64,000 bases of DNA from contig CP154954.1 in the NCBI GenBank assembly GCA_039621445.1, positions 56,566,433 to 56,630,432 on the forward strand, read 5' to 3'. This document shows positions 54,501 to 62,639 of the stretch, in pieces. How positions within the stretch are numbered: position 1 is the first letter of the stretch; each line of letters opens with the position of its first letter. Below the pieces are notes generated by a model. It was given only the letters and a program-made list of their open reading frames with translations. It made no database searches and had not been told where the DNA came from. A program made the position numbers and the translations under genes. This DNA comes from Euglena gracilis. Lineage: Eukaryota > Euglenida > Euglenophyceae > Euglenales.

Positions 54501-57500
54501 ACCATCATCAAAAGTGCCATTTTTTACCAAATTTGCCAAAACTGCCAATTTTGGGGGGTTTCGGGGTCATTTCGGGGTCGGATTTTCACCAACAATTCCG
54601 GATCCCATAAAAACCCCCACTTATAACCCCCCCCCCCTTCGGCCGACCAACCAGACCGGATCCTATAAACCCCGGGGGGTTTATAAGTGGGGGGGGGGGG
54701 TTAGACCTAAAAATCAGCACCTATCGGAGGAACGGGAAAGAGTGGCAGTTGGGGGAGGGTAGTCGGATCCCCCCAAACCCTATGGGTTTCAGCCAGGGCG
54801 GTGGAGGGGCTGTGCACTTGCAGACAGCGACGGGTGTCACACATACGTCACACGTGTCACGCGTGTCGCACGGTGAGCTGTTGACCGGCCGAGGGGGGCA
54901 TGCCTTCTGTAGTCCCTTCGGCAGCCCCTTGTAGCAGGGGATGAACTCCTTCTGCATGTCGAGCCCGTACGTTGCGGAGTCATGGCTGCGGGAAGGGAAG
55001 GGCCCCATTCTGCCATATTGGGGTGTTCCGTTGCCCCTGTCTGGTTCCCAAATGGCACGGACCAGGCGGATGGACGGATGGAATGAACGAGCAAATCAAG
55101 GAAGGAAGGGAAAAGGAGGGAGGGAGGGAAGACGAAGACGAAGATGAAGAGGACTTGATGAAGGACGAAAACGACGCCCCTCCCCACTGCCAGACTGCCA
55201 GGGAACGGTGGGGGGGGGGGCAACCTGCCCGGCATGGCGAGGTCGATGAGCCGCCGGCTCTGCAGCGACTCCCGGCACTGGGCCATCCAGTAACAGAGAT
55301 CTCTGCGGGAAGGGGGGCAGCTTGAAGGTTAAAGTAACCGTGGCAAGCGTTTTGAAGCCTCGCAAACAGCTTGGCACAGCCAGGGCACCTCCTCTGATTG
55401 GGGGAGGGGGCAGCCACAGCATTCTCCCACCTGATCCAAATTCCCAGCAGGCAACCAGACTCCTCGGGGGGGGGGGGTCAACAAGCGCAGCCCGGCATTC
55501 TGTTGCGTGCTGAGCAAACAATGTCAACCCAGAGTGTTGGAAGAAGCGGAGAAGGGGGCAGATTCGTCCAATGGGCTGAAGGTGGCGGCGGTCAAGAGCG
55601 GACTAGTGCACCTTGTGACGTACAACTCCCCCAACTTTGTTGCCCACCCCACTTCGTGGAGAGGAAGGAGGGTTGGCCAATGGCACTGATCCGGCCAGTG
55701 GTAGGGGCGGGCAAACACCTATCGTCATCTAGAATCCCAAACCAATACAGAAATGCCAGTGCCAGGAAAGGCCAAAGGTGTCCAAAAGTGGCCAAAAGCA
55801 ACCGAAAACACTCAAATACATGCATAAGTGCCACAAATGGCCAAAGATAGCCAAACGCGGACAAAAAAAAAGGGAGAAAAAGGCCGAACGTGGCCAAAAT
55901 GGCCAAACTTCCCAGTCACGCCCAGTCATTTCATAGGTCTTGGGGAGGGGGCATACATGGTTGGTGTCAGGCTCGGAAGGCCGCGGAGGGTGGCGCAGTG
56001 GTTGGTCCACGGGACAGGCGGGGCGGCCCAGACCTCCTCCAGGCGCTGGACCCAACAGCTGGCCACCTCCGCACTGGAGCACTTCACCTCCCACACCACC
56101 TCCTTCCGGGCATCCTGAGGCGTGCACACCGGGCGTTGCAAAATATGCACACTGGCAGATAAAAAAAAATTGAACTGCAAAGGGTTGGTTAGCTTAGTTT
56201 CTCTCAACAATGAAGGGTGATACGTGCAAGAGGGTGAAAAATGTGCGCCATACACTTTTTGCAGCTCAATTTTTTTGCAGTTTTTTTCAGATTTTGGTGT
56301 GTGCACATTTGTCCTGGTGGTTGAACTGTGATGTTCTATGGTGTGGTATGGTGTGGTACGCTGTGCTGTGTGCAGGGCGTAGCTGGAAAAGTTGTGCTCG
56401 GTTTGAAATTCCCCAAACTCCGAAAGGGCTACAAATCAGCAACATGTGTCTTAAAAAAATGCTCCATTTTGAGATGCAAAATCCTTGTTCGGCTTGAGCG
56501 ATGCTGCAACTGTGCCATGCTGTTCTTTCGCGAACTTGGAGAACAGTTGTTCGTGGAAGCAAATGTGCTGGGCCGGAAGACCTGCACTGCGAACACGAAG
56601 CCCTCGTGGCAGATAAGCCGCGCGCCGGCCAGCAGGAGGCAGTTCTTCAGCGCGGCGGGGCGGGCCCCGTCGCTGGTGACGATCAGCACCTGCCGCCGGG
56701 CGTCGATGCCGAGCAGCTCCTTCGGGTACACCCACTCGCTGCCGTCCGCGACCAGCTGGGCAGCGCGGGGCACCGGGTGGGCCCCGACCCACGCACCAGG
56801 GAGATTGGGTTTGGCACAAATTGGAATCGATTTGTTTGGACAATTCTGTGGGTCCCATACAGCTCTTTTAGTTGGCAGGAAACAACCGGAACACTCACAG
56901 ACTGCATACAATCAAATGGCAAGCTATCACTAAATTGAATTTGTGACCCCACTACACACTTGAAATTGACAAGCAAATGTTAACCATACTATCGTGACAT
57001 TGTGACCTTTTTTGTCATTGTGACAATGAGAAAATTCAATTTTCCGAGCATCGGAGGAAAGGAATGCAGATACTTTGAAGCGCAATGAGCATCCCATGGC
57101 TTTGTCAGGAAGTGACACAATCACAAAAGTTGTTTCAAACGAAGGGAAAAAAAAAGAGAGAATATGGAATGCAAATTTGTAAAATTTTCTGGAAGAGAAT
57201 GTAATCCTTGGAGTCTTTTTAGAACCTAAAATTAGTATCTCAGCAATGGAAGTGCTGATCACTGAAAGAGCCATTTTGAAAACTGCATCTGAATATGCCT
57301 TTGCTCCGTTTCTGTGTGGGAACACACCTTGACATTGACCTGAACAGCATCTGGCCGGGACATGGGGGAGTGGCCTGAGACGCAAGGGGGAACCTTGGAT
57401 GCCGACAACACTGGTTCCACCCATCGGAAAATGACCAAATCTCTTGACGCAATTACGCGAAAACTTCAACACCTAATTTTTTTTTGAAATTGAGGCTTGA

Positions 57501-60500
57501 CAAAAAGACTCGCCTTCTGGGGCCCAATTCGGGCATCCACAGTTGAGCCTGCCCCCTAAACATCAAAATACACGGCAATTAAAATAATTGCCCTTAAAAC
57601 ATGAGTTGAAAAATGCCCTAGACCCCAGAGTTTTTGCTGAAAAATGAAGCACAGAATATTGGCTGCGGATGAATATATTTGCTAACTTGAAAACCTTGGT
57701 GTTCAGGGGACCTAAAATGCAATACCCTGACACACTTTCTTTGACCCTCTCAGATATGCTTGCATTACACGTCGCCGCTGCAGAAATTTTGCTGCATTGT
57801 CAAAAAAGAAAATTGATTTCGGTCATCTTGAACAATATTACTCAAACAAACCAAGATGGCACTCAATACGAGCAATGTTCATGGGGAGGTGGGGTCTGGC
57901 ACAACGTGAACACAGGCTGGGGAATACCACAGGCTGGCATTGGAGGCTGTTGATGGGCTTTGAAAAATGGTCCGCTGCGCTATTGCGCAAATGGATTTTG
58001 TTGTTTTTGTCGCTGTGTGGTTGTCACAGAGTCTGTGGCAACCATCCAGTGAGTTAGCATCTTGACCTGACCACCATTTACACCGACTCGGTGCTGCTGG
58101 GCTTCAAAAGCAAAGGGGTGGATCTGTCACCCAACCTCTAGAACAACACAGGTGCTGCCAGTTGCCACACAAAGAGATGAGGTGGACAAGACTAGGTTTC
58201 TTCTGCATTTTTGAGCACTTTCTTTATTTACCGGAGGTGAAACAAGGGGGAGTCAAAACTTGGCGCCATATTTCAGAGGGTCACAAACACAAACTTTTTG
58301 TGTTTCCCTGGGTTCACCCCCGAATGGACAGCCAATGAACAGCCGAATTGGAGTAAATGAAGGAGTTGAAACTGATGAAGGTCTGGAATGGTTGCACGTA
58401 TTACTGGAGTGGTTGGTGCTAATCGACTGATTCAAAACCTGGAAATGAAACTCAAGAAATAAAAATGCGGGAAACGCCCCAGTTGTGCAAGGCGACACAA
58501 AAAAAAAGTTTTAATGCGAAATCGCCTAAATTGATTTCATACGTGCAATTGATTTCCTGATTATAATCACGGAAGATGATAAACCACTAAAGTTTTTGTG
58601 GTTTGAACCTTATAATGTACACCGAAGATTTTTGACCGAAAATGAAACTGTATCCAGGACCCTCAAAGAAATGAGGCAAAAAAGCCAAGAAACTTAAAAG
58701 AACTTGCTATTTCAATTTTGGACTTGGTGGGTCGGGATGAATCAGGGGCAGGGAGATATTCTGGTCGGCCGAAAATTTTATTCCGGGGTTTAATCCCGGT
58801 TTCTTCCGGGTTATTCCGGTTTATTCCTTAGCGACTTGTGAGGGGTAACAAGAAGCACGTCAATGTCTCTGGGGCAGGCAGCATATGTGATGAATGGTTT
58901 GTAGATGACAAGGGCTGCACAAACAAGAACAAAAGCTCCACCCAAATTTGCCAAAATGAGCCAAAACTTACCAAAGCCTATTCAATTTTTCCGCAAGCAC
59001 ACACCTCTAGCACTGAAATAAAAGTTGTGTTTGCAGGACATGTTGAGACCGCTTTCTTTGGTTTCCTGCCCCGACCGTACAGACAGAAGGAAACCGGTGC
59101 AGGGCTGGACAGGAAGGCCTGGGTTGTCGCCCCTCCCCCACCCAGGAGGTGGGGTTAACCCCCCCCCCCCACCACAGCACCGCGCAATGAATCGAAAAAC
59201 TCCTGCGGCGCCGAAGGCGCCGAAAGAAAGTCTTGACCTGAAAATCGTCGCGCCAGGAATAAGGAAAGACCTGGGTCAGACCCCCCCACCAACCACACCT
59301 AGGGTTTCGGGAATTCCCGTATGGATGGAAGTCCTTGCCTCACTCCTCAGCAGCGGCCACAGTGGCACACCACGGATCCAGCCCTTCACGCGCTCCCCGG
59401 AGTGGGGCTTCTTCAGGGACTTCATATCGGGGCCAAGGCGGCCGCCCTGAAGCGAAGGCGGGGCAGGTGGGCAGAGGGCCCTCCGAGGGCTCGCCCGTTT
59501 CTCAAACAGGCTTCTTTTTAAAGAAGGTCAGACCCCCCCAGGGGGGAGGGTGCTCTGGGCAGGCAGTAGGGTAAGACACTTTCTACCCATCTCGAGGCGT
59601 TGACACACCCGGCGCCAAGGGCACCAGGGGCTTGAAAGCGACCATTTTGAAGGGGAAATTGGCTTTGCCGGCTGTTTCCTTCCGGCTCCGCCTCCGGCGC
59701 ACCAGGTTTGGGAACAGGCTTCATTTTACCAACCCTGGGGGGGGGGGTGCCTTGTGCCTGCCCATGGCAGGCACCCCTGGACCCGTTGCCCACCCAGACC
59801 CAAACGGACCCCCGGGGTGAGGGGGTTAGTTTTGGACCCGTTGCCAAGACATTTGAGGAACAACATGCAGCCACGGCGAGGTTGAAGCTCAGCTATTCAG
59901 TTCACGACGGTTTGAGCGTCCAAAAAAGCGATACTTGCAGTCGGCAAACCCAAGAGCTGAACTGCAATTTCCAACGGTGCGGCAAGGTACATAGCTGCAG
60001 TGACCCCAAATTTAAGTCCCCTTTCGGCATCACAGGCCAAGGCTGGCAGGGAACATGGCAAATGGTATGAAACACCATGTTGGTCAGTGGTTGACGGTCT
60101 CTTTGGGGGTCAAATCATCACCATACCCAGGAGGCAAAAGGCACGTGAGCGAGGTTGGCGGGGAGTGCGGGGTGAGGACGGTGGGGTCAGAATCCCCAAT
60201 TGTTGCTTTCGTTGAACTCTGTCTCATCAGGCGGAGGAGTGCGAGGAGGGGGGAGATCTCTCCGGGGTGCGGGCACATCGCCCACAACGTCGATGCGTCC
60301 GCTGCCGTGAAACACAGCCCACTTTACCACAGTTGGAAAACTGAGGGAAATGATATATAATGCAGCACCAGAGCGATCCCTAAGCAATAAAAAAAGAATC
60401 GTCCCAGCACATTCAATCAAAAATCCGCGAAAAATGCCCAGAAAATGGTCATATTTTGGCAAAAGCGGGTCGAATTCGGGGGGAAAAGTGATTTCTGGCA

Positions 60501-61055
60501 CCCTTTGACCATCGCCCAAAACGTCAAAAAAAGCTGTTTTCGACTTTTTGATACTCGACCCGGCCCCAGTCCGGCCCTTGGGCCGAAGGGCGGTTTTCAA
60601 GGGGCAGTTGTTAAAGAAAATAAAAGTCCCTTCCCATCCCTTATGGACCTCCTTGTTCAGCACAAAGAATAAAAGCATTGTTGTACCAAAGATTTTTCTG
60701 GGAACTCTTCTTTTTTTCCCATTTGCAGCCATATTAATCAAAATCCATTCATCTTTCCAACATTCCCCAAGCGCTCCTCTGGAAATTTCTTTTGGTGGTT
60801 GGTGCATTGACTTAGCATTGCCAATATACTTCCATTCACACAATTGTTATAAATAGATTTAAGACTCCATACTTAGGATGAGAAACTCAAAAAAAATACA
60901 AATGGGCTCGCCTGGGATTACATTGGAACTCGCATAGACTACCGGGACCCTACTGGATGGCGGCGTTGGTCGGATGGCTCCTCCGAATCGAAGTACCGGT
61001 CTTCGGCGTCCGCATTGAGCTGTTCGACGTCATCCAGGCTGGCATCGTTGTCAAT
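42277..61055 (-). CDS. PH domain plus PI-PLC X domain (PLCXD-type) gene, spliced
   Basis: Minus-strand exons 60954-61055 (acidic N-terminal region), 56582-56755 and 55957-56114 (PH domain), then 55225-55302, 54847-54985, 54019-54137, 49663-49787, 48291-48451, 44894-44989 and 42277-42534 (PLC X fold). Phases match without a gap from 60954 to 49787. Key parts: IDLAMPG joined by splicing to SHDSATYGL (first catalytic histidine), LRAGCRYFDLRI, WTCHGLFS (second histidine), EVVILDFQE and KFWVLQAVLTPTP. X-only PLCs cleave phosphoinositide head groups or related lipids; the PH domain suggests membrane phosphoinositide binding. No Y, C2 or EF-hand region is seen. Two junctions (49663 to 48451, 48291 to 44989) do not match in phase, so small exons are probably missing. 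Confidence 0.85.
42690..42726. repeat. (CA)n microsatellite
   Basis: About 15 CA dinucleotides, flanked by AT-rich ATATAAC words. Confidence 0.9.
43735..44190. repeat. (CATA)n microsatellite with ATGC and TACG variants
   Basis: An ATGC run (43842-43890), CATA with regular GTACATAC interruptions (43945-44000), then pure CATA to 44160. It lies in an intergenic or intronic stretch (42540-44890) with no other feature I can support. Confidence 0.95.
44894..44989 (-). CDS. PH-PLC exon: X-domain strand
   Basis: 32 codons, phase 0 at both ends; acceptor CCCTCAG, donor GGC/GTGTCC. EVERQRPQGKFWVLQAVLTP is typical of late PLCXD sequence (R-P-x-x-FFVLQ-x-x-LTP). Confidence 0.7.
46027..46518 (-). CDS. 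Unidentified 163-codon ORF in a PLC intron
   Basis: An uninterrupted frame with ordinary-looking protein from about residue 20 to 110 (SLVESIANFNVGQSLLEAHQ, RRLVDAIAADGKCIVVVVV, ADMDGLFIALGEVCE). Its codons are less GC-rich than the real exons here. Its C-terminal third is Phe/Cys-rich and unlikely to be coding. It might be a fragment of a mobile element gene. The family is not recognised. Confidence 0.25.
   Translation of the reverse strand: MKNTSKSTEKQKKQQRSKPNNSSLVESIANFNVGQSLLEAHQKRRLVDAIAADGKCIVVVVVTVRDDALRSHWKDKADMDGLFIALGEVCECHGEMGCPTPTDTIKGNFSAHCLLICFFCSLFFSFLFCIFLPLSKFDQAFLLSADFHKRCTQLRWEFANTFF
47072..47824. mobile_element. hAT-type element, target duplication TTATGGAA
   Basis: TTATGGAA at 47064-47071 is repeated exactly at 47825-47832. 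The ends, read inward, are CAGACAGAATTTGACCAACC and AAGACTGAGTTTTAAGGC, with GGCCAACCCC further in. The left third resembles the 38129 element; the middle is A-rich with an ACAAA pentamer run (47315-47365). No coding capacity. Confidence 0.75.
48291..48451 (-). CDS. PH-PLC exon: X-domain middle
   Basis: 161 bp, acceptor CCTCCGCAG, donor AG/GTTTGT. VLGPLLVPFGPRLDLTLGDL then WATPHRVIAVHN matches the PLCXD region FG-x-LLVP...TLGDLW-x-x-x-x-RVI. It ends at LPAHIWP. Confidence 0.8.
48524..48963. mobile_element. hAT-type MITE, TTAAAA family, target duplication GCTCYGTT
   Basis: The ends, read inward, are CAGGCATGATTGATTAAGGC and CAGGTGTTGTTTTCAAGGC. GCTCTGTT (48516-48523) and GCTCCGTT (48964-48971) differ at one base. 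CCTTAAAA words crowd both ends. Same family as 17012 and 34551. Confidence 0.8.
49380..49480. repeat. (GAA)n microsatellite
   Basis: About 32 GAA triplets on the plus strand. Poly-Lys and poly-Ser frames over it are artefacts. Able to form triplex DNA. Confidence 0.95.
49663..49787 (-). CDS. PH-PLC exon: second catalytic His region
   Basis: The acceptor GCGGCAG leaves one base (G) that completes a codon with the CA ending the previous exon. FWTCHGLFSNPFPDVLKEIA then EVVILDFQELHES matches PLCXD (HG-x-x-x...L-x-x-I-x-x-FL-x-x-x-x-x-EVVI-x-DF). The donor is ambiguous: GTATGG at 49662, GTTGAT and GTAAGG further downstream. None is proven, and the phase to the next exon is open. Confidence 0.8.
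50171..50285 (+). CDS. Candidate plus-strand exon inside a PLC intron
   Basis: Between CCAAAG and CCG/GTGTGC the plus strand reads RIGASEALQLLHGLQPQKHH then RIYTLPKKALGLVTSLYR, which looks like protein and is GC-rich as exons here are. A minus-strand frame is also open, so the strand is not certain. No family is recognised. Confidence 0.35.
50690..50880. repeat. GTGGGGGT-rich low-complexity block
   Basis: The plus strand encodes Val/Gly/Arg repeats and the minus strand Pro/Thr/Ser repeats. It is compositionally biased, with no clear splice sites, and I do not count it as coding. Confidence 0.5.
51823..52032 (-). pseudogene. Fragment of a C5 cytosine-DNA methyltransferase-like gene
   Basis: In one minus-strand frame GFRVVSVDINTRFNPTHCAN then ILEW and VIAAGVPCTEYSLTKT resembles the motif I-IV part of small C5 methyltransferases (G-x-x-V-x-SVDID...F-P-T-x-x-x-DIL-W, then PPCTEYS-x-AKT). 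The catalytic Pro-Cys is present but the usual second Pro is Val. The frame stays open to 51568, but the sequence loses similarity after GVRNLGN and the later motifs were not found. Such enzymes are known from algal and viral genomes and from retrotransposons. It looks like a decayed mobile-element gene. Confidence 0.5.
52975..53115. repeat. Dispersed repeat with GCGGCCGGATTC and GGGACCCTG, copy 1
   Basis: It shares GGCGGCCGGATTC, CACTTA, GGGACCCTG and ACCCTGACAC words in order with 63828-63990. Shorter relatives lie near 40850 and 41650. The surrounding AT-rich 52250-53980 has no gene apart from repeats. Confidence 0.65.
53180..53450. repeat. Dispersed ~270-bp repeat, copy 1
   Basis: It shares ACCATCAAAATA/ACATCAAAATA, AATGAGGCACAG/AATGAAGCACAG, TTGGCTG, GAATG/GAATA, CTTGAAAACCTTG, GTTCAGGGG and AAAATGCAATACCCTGACA in the same order with 57500-57770. 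Confidence 0.75.
54019..54137 (-). CDS. PH-PLC exon: X-domain core
   Basis: 119 bp, phase 0 in (GGCCGCAG acceptor) and phase 2 out (CA/GTATGC). FVKRDAVDWSRAQ, then LADQLRAGCRYFDLRIAVD, is the diagnostic PLCXD segment (Q-x-L-x-x-Q-L-x-x-G-x-RYFDLR). Confidence 0.9.
54283..54705. mobile_element. Element with CACTTATAACCCCC inverted ends
   Basis: The left half repeats CCCACTTATAACCCCCC three times; the right end near 54705 is its inverse (GGGGTTTATAAGTGGGGG then TTAG). A GTTTCGGGGTCATTTCGGGG core lies between. No target duplication could be fixed. Confidence 0.5.
54847..54985 (-). CDS. PH-PLC exon: first catalytic His
   Basis: 139 bp. The acceptor CCCGCAG leaves a C that completes a serine codon, giving PGSHDSATYGL across the junction, as in PI-PLC X domains. 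The donor is the consensus-like GAC/GTATGT. A Cys-rich stretch (SSPCDTRDTCD) ends the exon. Confidence 0.9.
55225..55302 (-). CDS. PH-PLC exon: start of X domain
   Basis: 78 bp. DLCYWMAQCRESLQSRRLID then LAMPG matches the PLCXD start (WM-x-x-L-x-x-x-L-x-x-x-x-L-x-x-L-x-x-PGSHD). It joins in phase to both the PH exon at 55957 and the SHDS exon at 54985. Confidence 0.9.
55957..56114 (-). CDS. PH-PLC exon: C-terminal half of PH domain
   Basis: 158 bp, phase 0 in (CGCCTCAG acceptor) and phase 2 out (AT/GTATGC). WEVKCSSAEVASCWVQRLEE corresponds to the last strand and helix of a PH domain, with the invariant tryptophan. A linker (GLPSLTPT) leads directly to the X-domain exon. Confidence 0.85.
56582..56755 (-). 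CDS. PH-PLC exon: N-terminal half of PH domain
   Basis: 58 codons, phase 0 at both ends; acceptor GCTGCCCAG, donor CAG/GTCTTC. RQVLIVTSDGARPAALKNCL and ICHEGFVFAVQ fit PH-domain strands, and the following exon completes the fold. Confidence 0.8.
57500..57770. repeat. Dispersed ~270-bp repeat, copy 2
   Basis: Partner of 53180-53450. The rest of 56800-60200 is repeat-rich and holds no exon I can support. Confidence 0.75.
58135..58250. repeat. Dispersed repeat with CAGTTGCCACACA, copy 2
   Basis: Partner of 24110-24270. Confidence 0.5.
58754..58830. mobile_element. Solo left end of the CAGGGGCAGGGAGAT element
   Basis: CAGGGGCAGGGAGATATTCT followed by GGTCGGCCGAAAA and TTATTCCGG words, as in 8196-8584, but with no matching right end. 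Confidence 0.6.
59100..59830. repeat. Cluster of C/G-palindrome repeats and CAGGCTTC ends
   Basis: CAGGCTTCTTTTTAAAGAAG (59507) and CAGGCTTCATTTTACCAACC (59717) look like left ends of the CAGG families. GCCTGCCCATGGCAGGCAC resembles the 38129 element. Copies are too fragmented to bound. Confidence 0.5.
60218..60301 (-). CDS. Candidate exon, frame uncertain
   Basis: The acceptor TTCACGGCAG precedes a GC-rich block ending at a possible donor GTTCAACG. One frame reads TLWAMCPHPGEISPLLALLR, another RIDVVGDVPAPRRDLPPPRT. Neither phase fits a direct join to the exons at 60954 or 56755, so it may be an alternative exon or not coding. Confidence 0.25.
60954..61055 (-). CDS. Acidic exon, probable N-terminal part of the PH-PLC gene
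   Basis: 34 codons, phase 0 at both ends; acceptor GCCCCAAG, donor CCA/GTAGGG. The peptide is acidic (IDNDASLDDVEQLNADAEDR, YFDSEEPSD). Its phase allows a direct join to the PH exon at 56755, but assignment to the same gene rests on strand, order and phase only. Confidence 0.55.
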
Positions 61056-61106
61056 CTTGGGGCCAGGAGCGGTCACAACGCATAGACAACACAAACAAAC
61101 ATGTGT

Positions 61107-61127
61107 GCATGCGCGCGCGCGCGCGCG

Positions 61128-61175
<48 letters not shown>
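61107..61175. repeat. (GC)n-(AC)n alternating purine-pyrimidine tract
   Basis: About 14 GC dinucleotides pass directly into about 18 AC dinucleotides, a classical Z-DNA-prone tract, about 50 bp upstream of the exon at 60954. Confidence 0.95.
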
Positions 61176-61178
<3 letters not shown>

Positions 61179-61339
61179 ACGCATGCACACAGGCACACGC
61201 ACATGCACATGTGCGTGTGCCCGTGTGTGCAGGCACAGGCACACGCACAGTCTTAGGCGGCGCGAATTGCCCAACCGATTTTGCGTTTTTTCTACGTTTT
61301 TTGGCTGTTTTGAAACCCCCCTAAAAGGGCACACAATTT

Positions 61340-62065
61340 TAGCTTAAGAGGGGTGTGTTGCAGCTTTGGGCCAAAATTCTCCGAAAGTGGTTTTGCGCGG
61401 TATTCCGCTTAAACGATTTATGATTGTGTGCGAATTGTGTGATTTGGGGGTGTACTAGAAATGTTGGAAATGACTGGAAAACACCGACTTTGAATGGTGT
61501 GACACGGGGCTGTGTCTTGGTGGTTTATGTTGACAACAGTATTTGATAAACAAATGAATATTGCAAGTGTGTGCGGATAACCGCGAAAAAACGAAACAAG
61601 AGGTGACAGACGGAGTTAAATGTTTAAGCGGATATCTGTGCAAAATCAACTTGTACGCGAATTACCGACTGAAAACGAAAACAAAGAATGGTACGCGGAT
61701 TACCGCCCAACAATAATAAAAATAGTTGATGACTTGTAGGAGGGAATCCGCCTGTTGCGGGTGTATGCGTGGTGAGTGTATGGCGACTTGGTGTAGGCGG
61801 AAATCCATCTGGAGTGAATAAGAAACAATGGTGGTGTCTTGGTGGTGTTGCTCTCATCCCCCCCCCTGTGTGGAGACTGACAAAGGCCAGGTGCTATTGC
61901 CTGCTGGGGTCTCTGGAATGGGGGAAAGTAACACCGCAGAATGGTTGCTGGGGAACTCCCTGACAACGTGCAGGTGCTACACAATGACATCCTGCCCTCA
62001 CCAACGCACTTGGATAGAAAAAGGTGCCTGTCTTAACCGGCCCAAAAACAAAAAAAGAAGAATTA
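61340..62065. other. No recognisable gene
   Basis: GCGGATTACCGC-like words recur (near 61576, 61630, 61694). No exon-like block is seen. Confidence 0.4.
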
Positions 62066-62638
62066 CCTCCCCCCCCCCCTTGTCCAACGACCACTAATGT
62101 TCGTCTCTGACCGGGGGGGCGGTCGCTAAAATGGCCAATGTTCGTCTCTGACCAGGGGGGGTGGTCGTTAGACAACCGGGGTGGACCCCAAGTCGGAGGA
62201 AAATTTACCATAGATGGGGGTATATGGCCATTTTTGGGCCGTTTTTGGCCATGCTATTTCTTGACTATGGTTGGTCACTTTTGGCCATTTTTGGACATTT
62301 TTGGGGCACTTTTGGGAATTTTTAGGCATTTTTGACCGCTTTTTCCCATGTTTGGTCGCTTTTGGCAACTGTTGGCCACGCTTTGGCCCCCTTTGCCCAT
62401 TTTTGGCCACTTTAGACTGTTTTTGGTTACTTTTGGCCATTTTTGCCTGATTTTTGCTATTTTTGGCAACTTTTTGGGCACTTTTGACCATTTTAGGCCA
62501 TTTTGGGCTATCTTTGACTGTTTTTAGTCAACTTTTAGCAATTTTGGTCGAACCAACATCGTATACAAAAAGATCGTATCTGACCGGGGGGGGGTGGTCG
62601 TTAGACAAGCCCGGTCGTTGGACAAGGGGGGGGGGAGG
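62066..62638. mobile_element. CCTCCC-TIR element with TA flanks
   Basis: Both ends read inward CCTCC, a C-run, then TTGTCCAACGACC, flanked by TA on each side. Second-level repeats of GTCTCTGACCGGGG/TGGTCGTTAGACAA lie inside. The middle is a string of TTTTGGCCATTTTTGG variants. It has no coding capacity. A diverged copy lies at about 24700-25506, and a fragment near 46670. Confidence 0.75.
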
Positions 62639-62639
62639 T

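Noticed and set aside
56930-57472. 180-codon minus frame in the PH-PLC gene region
   Set aside because: Composition unlike local exons, no conserved pattern; probably intronic.
58065-58141. RNase H-like peptide (TIYTDSVLLGF) on the plus strand
   Set aside because: Too short, followed by a stop, and no other RNase H motif nearby.
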